A stretch of DNA of 64,000 bases from Streptomyces sp. Ru73. Its GTDB lineage: Bacteria > Actinomycetota > Actinomycetes > Streptomycetales > Streptomycetaceae. How positions within the stretch are numbered: position 1 is the first letter of the stretch; every line of letters starts with the position of its first letter. This document shows positions 59,944-64,000 of the stretch, in pieces. Both the position numbers and the translations under genes were made by a program. The stretch is taken from assembly GCF_002920575.1 (NCBI RefSeq), contig NZ_PQSQ01000008.1, positions 1-64,000 on the forward strand, written 5' to 3'. Under the pieces are notes generated by a model. The model saw only the letters and a program-made list of their open reading frames with translations. It was not told the DNA's origin and ran no database searches.

Positions 59944-61308
59944 TCAGGCCGGGCGGTGCTGCCAGTACTGCTCGATCTCCTCCAGCGAGCGGCCCGCGGT
60001 CTCCGGGACGCGGCGGGCGACGTACCGGGCGGCGAGCGCGGACAGCACGGCGAAGATGCCGAAGACCGTGCTGCCGATCGCCTTCAGCACGTCCGGAAAG
60101 GCCAGCGCGAAGCCGAAGTTGAGCAGATACTGGGTGAAGGTGATCACGCCCATGCCGAGCGCGCGGGCCCGCAGCGGCAGCACCTCGGGGCAGTACAGCC
60201 AGAACACCGGCCCGAGCCCGAAGCCGAACGCGAAGGTGTAGACGAAGACGCAGACCACCGCGAGCACGGGCACGTCGGGGAAGAGCGCGAGGGCGGCCAT
60301 CGGCGGCACCTGCGCGGCCAGCGAGAGGGTCAGCAGCCGCACCCTGCCCAGCCGCTCGATGAAGGGCAGCGACGCCGCGGTGGACAGCACCAGCGCGGCA
60401 CCCACGCCGTAGTTGGCGATCGTGCCGGCCTGTGCGCCGTTGCCGTCGGTGAGGTGGGAGAAGATGACGGGCGCGTAGTACACGACCGCGTTGATGCCGG
60501 TGAAGACCTGGAAGAAGGTCAGGATCAGGGTGATGCGCAGCGCCGGCCGGTAGGTGCCGGCCAGCTCCCGCAGTCCGGCGTGCTGCTGCGCCAGGCTCTC
60601 GCGGATCTCGGTGACCTCGGCCTCGGCCGACTCCGGCGTCGCGCGCAGCCGCCGCAGCACGCCACGGGCCTCCGCCTCGCGCCCGTGCGTCATCAGCCAG
60701 CGCGGGCCGGCCGGGCTGAGCAGCATGCCGACGAGGAAGACGACGGCGGGCACGGCGCCCAGCCCGAGCATCCACTCCCACGCTGCGGCCGCCGACAGCG
60801 CGTCACCGACCGCGTAGGCGAGGAGGATGCCGACGTTGACGGCGAGCTGGTAGAGCGCGGTGATCCGGCCGCGCAGGTGCCGGGGCGCCAGCTCGCTGAG
60901 GTAGATCAGGCCGAACATGTTGGCCAGGCCGACGGCGAAGCCGAGGACGAACCGGGAGACCATCAGCGTCCCGGCGTTGGGTGCCAGGCCGCAGGCGACC
61001 GATCCGCCGACGAAGATGACGCCCGCCAGGATGAGCAGGTGGCGGCGGTCCCAGCGGCGGGCAGCGAGCGAGCCGCCGACGATGGCGGGCAGCGCACCGA
61101 GCAGCAGCAGGCTGGTGACCAGCCCCTGCCCGGTGGCGTCCAGGCCGAAGCGGTCGGTCAGTGGCTGCAGCGCGCCCGAGATGGCCCCGGAGTCATAGCC
61201 GTACAACAGGCCGGAGAGGCCGCCGAGCACGGAGATCCAGTGCACCCGCCGGGGCACCTTCTCGCCGCTGCGCGGGGCGGTTCCGGCCGGGGACTGGACC
61301 TGTGCCAC
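59944..61308 (-). CDS. MFS sugar:proton symporter (SP family)
   Basis: 454-residue transporter with 12 predicted helices. Sugar-porter motifs: [19 protein letters not shown] at helix 1, [11 protein letters not shown] between halves, and the C-terminal [16 protein letters not shown]. The tight coupling to the fucosidase suggests L-fucose as substrate. GTG 61308 is preceded by GGAGGT. First gene of the leftward operon. Confidence 0.87.
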   Translation of the reverse strand: MAQVQSPAGTAPRSGEKVPRRVHWISVLGGLSGLLYGYDSGAISGALQPLTDRFGLDATGQGLVTSLLLLGALPAIVGGSLAARRWDRRHLLILAGVIFVGGSVACGLAPNAGTLMVSRFVLGFAVGLANMFGLIYLSELAPRHLRGRITALYQLAVNVGILLAYAVGDALSAAAAWEWMLGLGAVPAVVFLVGMLLSPAGPRWLMTHGREAEARGVLRRLRATPESAEAEVTEIRESLAQQHAGLRELAGTYRPALRITLILTFFQVFTGINAVVYYAPVIFSHLTDGNGAQAGTIANYGVGAALVLSTAASLPFIERLGRVRLLTLSLAAQVPPMAALALFPDVPVLAVVCVFVYTFAFGFGLGPVFWLYCPEVLPLRARALGMGVITFTQYLLNFGFALAFPDVLKAIGSTVFGIFAVLSALAARYVARRVPETAGRSLEEIEQYWQHRPA

Positions 61309-61399
61309 GGGTGACCTCCGAGGGGGGCGGCCGAGGGGAAGGACACGGGCGGGGCCGGGTCCGAGGGCGACAATGGTGTGTACCCCATCCATCGTCAAG

Positions 61400-61410
61400 A
61401 GGTCCGACCT
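61400..61410. promoter_or_regulatory. Palindrome in the divergent fucose promoter, site 1
   Basis: AGGTCCGACCT: 5-base arms around a C, of the GntR/FadR operator style. It sits between the transporter and fuconolactonase genes. A related core occurs at 62381. No GntR gene is visible in the window. Confidence 0.5.
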
Positions 61411-61506
61411 ATTGTCATCCCGGCTCCCCGGAGGTATCCGGTATCCCCGTAACCGCAGGACGAGTTGACGGGCCGTACGCGGTGCAGGCCCGCTCCGGGA
61501 GGACCA

Positions 61507-62331
61507 GTGATCGACGCGCACCACCACCTGTGGGACCCGGCGGTCCGTGCGTACCCCTGGCTGGACCCCGCGGCGCACGCGCCGATCCACCGCCGCTACG
61601 CACCGGCCGACCTCCGGCGGCACGCCGCGGCACACGGCGTGACCGGCACCGTCCTCGTGCAGACCGTGGCCACCGCTGAGGAGACCGCCGACTTCCTCGC
61701 CGCGGCCCGCGCGTCGGACGGCCTCATCGCGGGCGTCGTCGGCTGGGCCGACCTCACCGCTCCCGAACTCGACCTGCCCGACGACCCGTTGCTGGTCGGT
61801 CTGCGGCACCAGGCCGAGGACGAGCCCGACCCGAGCTGGCTGCTGCGCGCCGACGTCCGGCGCTCGCTCGCCGCGCTCGGCGCCCGCGGGCTGGCCTACG
61901 ACCTGCTGGTACGTGCGCCGCAGCGGCAGGCGGCGCTGGCGTGCGTACGCGGCCTGGACGAGGTGCGGTTCGTGCTCGACCACGCGGGGAAGCCGGGCGT
62001 CGCGGCGGGGGAGTGGGAACCCTGGGCCGGCTGGATCAGCGCGCTGGCGGCCTGCCCGAACACCGTGTGCAAGCTGTCCGGGCTGGTCACCGAGGCGCCG
62101 TGGGAGCACTGGACGGCGGACGGGCTGCGGCCGTACGCGGAGCACGTGCTGGCGGCGTTCGGTGCCGACCGGGTGCTCTTCGGCTCGGACTGGCCGGTGT
62201 GCGAACTCGCCGGCGGTTACGGGGCGGTGTGTGCCCTCACCGAGGACCTGCTCGCGGGCTGCACCCCGACGGAGCGCGCTGCCGTGCTCGGCGGCACGGC
62301 CCGCCGGGTCTACGGCCTGGACACCGGATGA
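61507..62331 (+). CDS. L-fuconolactonase-type amidohydrolase
   Basis: 274-residue metal-dependent hydrolase of the COG3618 lactonase group. [20 protein letters not shown] at the N-terminus supplies the HxH-type metal site; VLDHAGKP and [15 protein letters not shown] carry the later His/Asp ligands. It would hydrolyse L-fucono-1,5-lactone to L-fuconate. GTG 61507 follows GGGAGGA. First gene of the rightward operon. Confidence 0.87.
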   Translation: MIDAHHHLWDPAVRAYPWLDPAAHAPIHRRYAPADLRRHAAAHGVTGTVLVQTVATAEETADFLAAARASDGLIAGVVGWADLTAPELDLPDDPLLVGLRHQAEDEPDPSWLLRADVRRSLAALGARGLAYDLLVRAPQRQAALACVRGLDEVRFVLDHAGKPGVAAGEWEPWAGWISALAACPNTVCKLSGLVTEAPWEHWTADGLRPYAEHVLAAFGADRVLFGSDWPVCELAGGYGAVCALTEDLLAGCTPTERAAVLGGTARRVYGLDTG

Positions 62332-62380
62332 CCTCTTGTGCGATGGCTCGGCGGGACCGTATGTTCGCGTCGCCGGGCAG

Positions 62381-62391
62381 ACATCCGATGT
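62381..62391. promoter_or_regulatory. Palindrome upstream of the dehydratase remnant, site 2
   Basis: ACATCCGATGT: 5-base arms around a C. It shares the TCCGA centre with site 1 (61400). Position inside the operon suggests an internal promoter. Confidence 0.4.
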
Positions 62392-62439
62392 ATCCCGGCG
62401 TGCGCCATCCCGGTAAGGGCTGACGGAAGGGGCTCCAGC

Positions 62440-62751
62440 ATGAGACCGGCGGACGTCGGCACACCGGGCACGGAGACCCCGGCCGGACAGGCCGCACAGG
62501 CCGTACTGCCCGCACCCGCCCGCGGGCCCGGCGGGCCCGCCGCCACCGCGCGGATCAGCTCGTTCACCGTCCACGGCATCCGCTTCCCCACCTCCCGGGA
62601 GCCGGACGGCCCGGACGCGATGAACCCCGGTCCCGACCACTCCGCCGCCTACGCCTACCCCGACGGCACGTTCTGGACGGCGGACCGCGCGGCACACGGG
62701 ACGGCGCCCCCGACCACATCCACGATCGCGCACCAGGAGGAGCACGCATGA
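62440..62751 (+). pseudogene. L-fuconate dehydratase remnant with in-frame internal deletion
   Basis: 103-codon intact ORF whose residues 39-71 ([18 protein letters not shown], then [16 protein letters not shown]) match the N-terminus of L-fuconate dehydratase (about 440 residues), and whose next residues ([14 protein letters not shown]) match that enzyme's extreme C-terminus. All metal and catalytic residues in between are gone. The DNA at the joint is GCCTACGCCTAC (62647-62658), a short direct repeat consistent with a deletion. A GGAAGG ribosome site is kept and the stop overlaps the next ATG (ATGA). It probably has no dehydratase activity but preserves coupling of the next gene. Confidence 0.8.
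62647..62658 (+). repeat. 6-base direct repeat at the deletion joint
   Basis: GCCTAC twice in tandem exactly where the N-terminal and C-terminal dehydratase segments meet. Short repeats like this can mediate deletion. Confidence 0.5.
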
Positions 62752-63503
62752 ACGACATGAGCGGCCGCACGGCACTGGTCACCGGCGGTGCCTCGGGCAT
62801 CGGCCTGGCCACCGCCCAGCTGCTCGCCGCGCGCGGCGCCCGCGTGGCCGTACTGGACCTCGCGCCCGACAAGGTCGAGGAGCCGCTGACCGGCTACCGG
62901 GCCGACGTCAGCGACGACGACTCCGTGCGCGAGGCCGTCCGTGCGGCGGTGGCCGGCCTCGGCGGGCTGGACATCCTGGTCAACAACGCGGGCATCGGCG
63001 CGGCCGGCACGGTCGAGGACAACACCGACGCCGAGTGGCACCGCGTGCTCGACGTGAACGTGCTCGGGATCGTCCGCACCAGCCGCGCGGCCCTCCCGTA
63101 CCTGCGGGAGTCCGCGCACGCCGCCATCGTCAACACCTGCTCCATCGCCGCCACCGCGGGACTGCCGCAGCGCGCCCTGTACTCCGCCTCCAAGGGCGCC
63201 GTGCTCTCCCTCACCCTCGCCATGGCGGCCGACCACGTACGCGAGGGCATCCGCGTGAACTGCGTCAACCCCGGTACGGCCGACACCCCGTGGGTCGGGC
63301 GGCTGCTGGACGCGGCCGACGACCCCGAGGCCGAGCGTGCCGCGCTCAACGCCCGGCAGCCCATGGGCCGGCTGGTCACCGCCGACGAAGTCGCCGCTGC
63401 CATCGCGTACTTGGCGTCCCCCGCCGCCGCGTCCGTCACCGGCACCGCGCTCGCCGTCGACGGCGGCATGGCGGGACTGCGGCTGCGCCCCGAGGCCCGG
63501 TGA
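62748..63503 (+). CDS. 2-keto-3-deoxy-L-fuconate dehydrogenase-like SDR
   Basis: 251-residue [15 protein letters not shown] cofactor loop, [29 protein letters not shown] and INCVNPGT-type [19 protein letters not shown], the last typical of the keto-deoxy-fuconate dehydrogenase group. It would oxidise the product of the missing dehydratase. Overlaps the remnant (ATGA) and the next gene (TGATG). Confidence 0.83.
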   Translation: MNDMSGRTALVTGGASGIGLATAQLLAARGARVAVLDLAPDKVEEPLTGYRADVSDDDSVREAVRAAVAGLGGLDILVNNAGIGAAGTVEDNTDAEWHRVLDVNVLGIVRTSRAALPYLRESAHAAIVNTCSIAATAGLPQRALYSASKGAVLSLTLAMAADHVREGIRVNCVNPGTADTPWVGRLLDAADDPEAERAALNARQPMGRLVTADEVAAAIAYLASPAAASVTGTALAVDGGMAGLRLRPEAR

Positions 63504-64000
63504 TGACCCACGGGCCGCGGGACGCACCGGACACCGGACCGGAGCGCCGCCGCACCCTCGGCCGCAGCACCGTCCCCGTCACCGCGCTGTCCTTGGGCGC
63601 GGCGCCCCTCGGCAACCTCTACACCGCCGTCGACCCGGACGAGGCGGCCGCCACCGTGGACGCCGCGTGGGACGCCGGCATCCGCGCCTTCGACACCGCG
63701 CCGCACTACGGACTCGGGCTGTCCGAGCGGCGGCTCGGCGCCGCGCTGCGCGGCCGGCCGCGCGCCGAGTACGTCCTGTCCACCAAGGTGGGACGGCTGC
63801 TGCGGCCCGGCGGGCCGGGCGGCGACGACCTCGCGCACGGCTTCGCCGTACCGGCCACCCACCACCGGGTCTGGGACTTCGGCGCCGACGGCGTCCGGCG
63901 CAGCATCGAGGAGAGCCTGCTCCGGCTCGGCCTGGACCGCATCGACATCGCCTACCTGCACGACCCCGACGACCACGCGGAGCAGGCGTTCGGCGAGGCG
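63503..64000 (+). CDS. Aldo/keto reductase, L-fucose dehydrogenase-like (cut by right edge)
   Basis: First 166 residues of a (beta/alpha)8 aldo/keto reductase. Catalytic tetrad visible: Asp64 and Tyr69 in FDTAPHYG, Lys95 in STKVGRLL and His153 in YLHDPD. The group includes D-threo-aldose/L-fucose dehydrogenase, which would make L-fuconolactone, the substrate of the lactonase upstream. The C-terminal half continues beyond 64000. Confidence 0.85.
   Translation, partial: MTHGPRDAPDTGPERRRTLGRSTVPVTALSLGAAPLGNLYTAVDPDEAAATVDAAWDAGIRAFDTAPHYGLGLSERRLGAALRGRPRAEYVLSTKVGRLLRPGGPGGDDLAHGFAVPATHHRVWDFGADGVRRSIEESLLRLGLDRIDIAYLHDPDDHAEQAFGEA

Noticed and set aside
61507-62331. Generic dihydroorotase-like or chlorohydrolase assignment
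   Set aside because: The HHHLWD start and fucose context favour the lactonase group.

Overview
The window is uniformly high-GC DNA with strong third-position GC bias, GTG starts, many ATGA/GTGA start-stop overlaps and several leaderless-looking promoters (TAnnnT about 7 bases before the start codon). Together with a contractile injection system of Streptomyces type and Tat-exported glycosidases, this points to the chromosome of a Streptomyces or a close actinomycete relative. Coding density is very high: no gene-free stretch exceeds 300 bases (the largest, 274 bases, is the divergent promoter region at 34776-35049). I saw no tRNA, rRNA, CRISPR array, insertion sequence or integrase.

Region 1 (1-25937) is a steroid nucleus degradation locus. 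Lower-pathway (C/D ring) genes lie at 1-5834 and 8780-14091: acyl-CoA dehydrogenases, enoyl-CoA hydratases, fadE30-SDR-kstR2-fadA6, and ipdC-ipdB-ipdA-echA20 divergent from two SDR genes. This order closely mirrors the KstR2 regulon of Mycobacterium. An unrelated LysR/EamA-transporter/lipoprotein-phosphatase block (5894-8664) splits it. Upper-pathway (A/B ring) genes follow: kshA-small ORF-kshB, an IclR regulator, then hsaA-hsaD-hsaC-hsaB-kstD, and a hydroxysteroid dehydrogenase plus a luciferase-like monooxygenase. Three repeated operator types are visible: a KstR2-like box in both lower-pathway divergent promoters, a TTCCCG...CGGGAA palindrome before kshA and between iclR and hsaA, and a 19-bp TATTTCT-type palindrome at hsaA and upstream of the monooxygenase gene.

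Region 2 (25287-33295) holds a TetR regulator with a Cys-x-Cys-x-Cys tail, divergent from UDP-glucose dehydrogenase, a GT-B glycosyltransferase and a 14-TM exporter. This looks like a conjugate-and-export module. A hot-dog thioesterase and a Tat-exported GH3 beta-glucosidase follow.

Region 3 (33372-55310) is a phage-tail-like contractile injection system: sheath, tube, tail-assembly chaperone-like genes, a 1120-residue Ala/Pro-rich protein with a repeated VQR motif, a second tube-like protein, a LysM tip protein, a VgrG-like spike, gp25-, gp6- and gp7-like baseplate proteins, a DUF4255 cap protein and an AAA+ ATPase. Two single-span membrane proteins with carbohydrate-binding-type outer domains (ricin at the left, discoidin-like at the right of the structural genes) could anchor it. 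A large LuxR-ATPase and a degenerate response regulator sit inside. No capsid, terminase or lysis genes are present, so this is not a prophage.

Region 4 (55515-64000) begins with a small exported acidic peptide and a LysR regulator, then an L-fucose utilisation locus arranged as two divergent operons: a sugar transporter, GH29 alpha-L-fucosidase, cupin and SDR leftward; fuconolactonase, a collapsed L-fuconate dehydratase remnant, a 2-keto-3-deoxy-fuconate-type dehydrogenase and an aldo/keto reductase (cut by the right edge) rightward.
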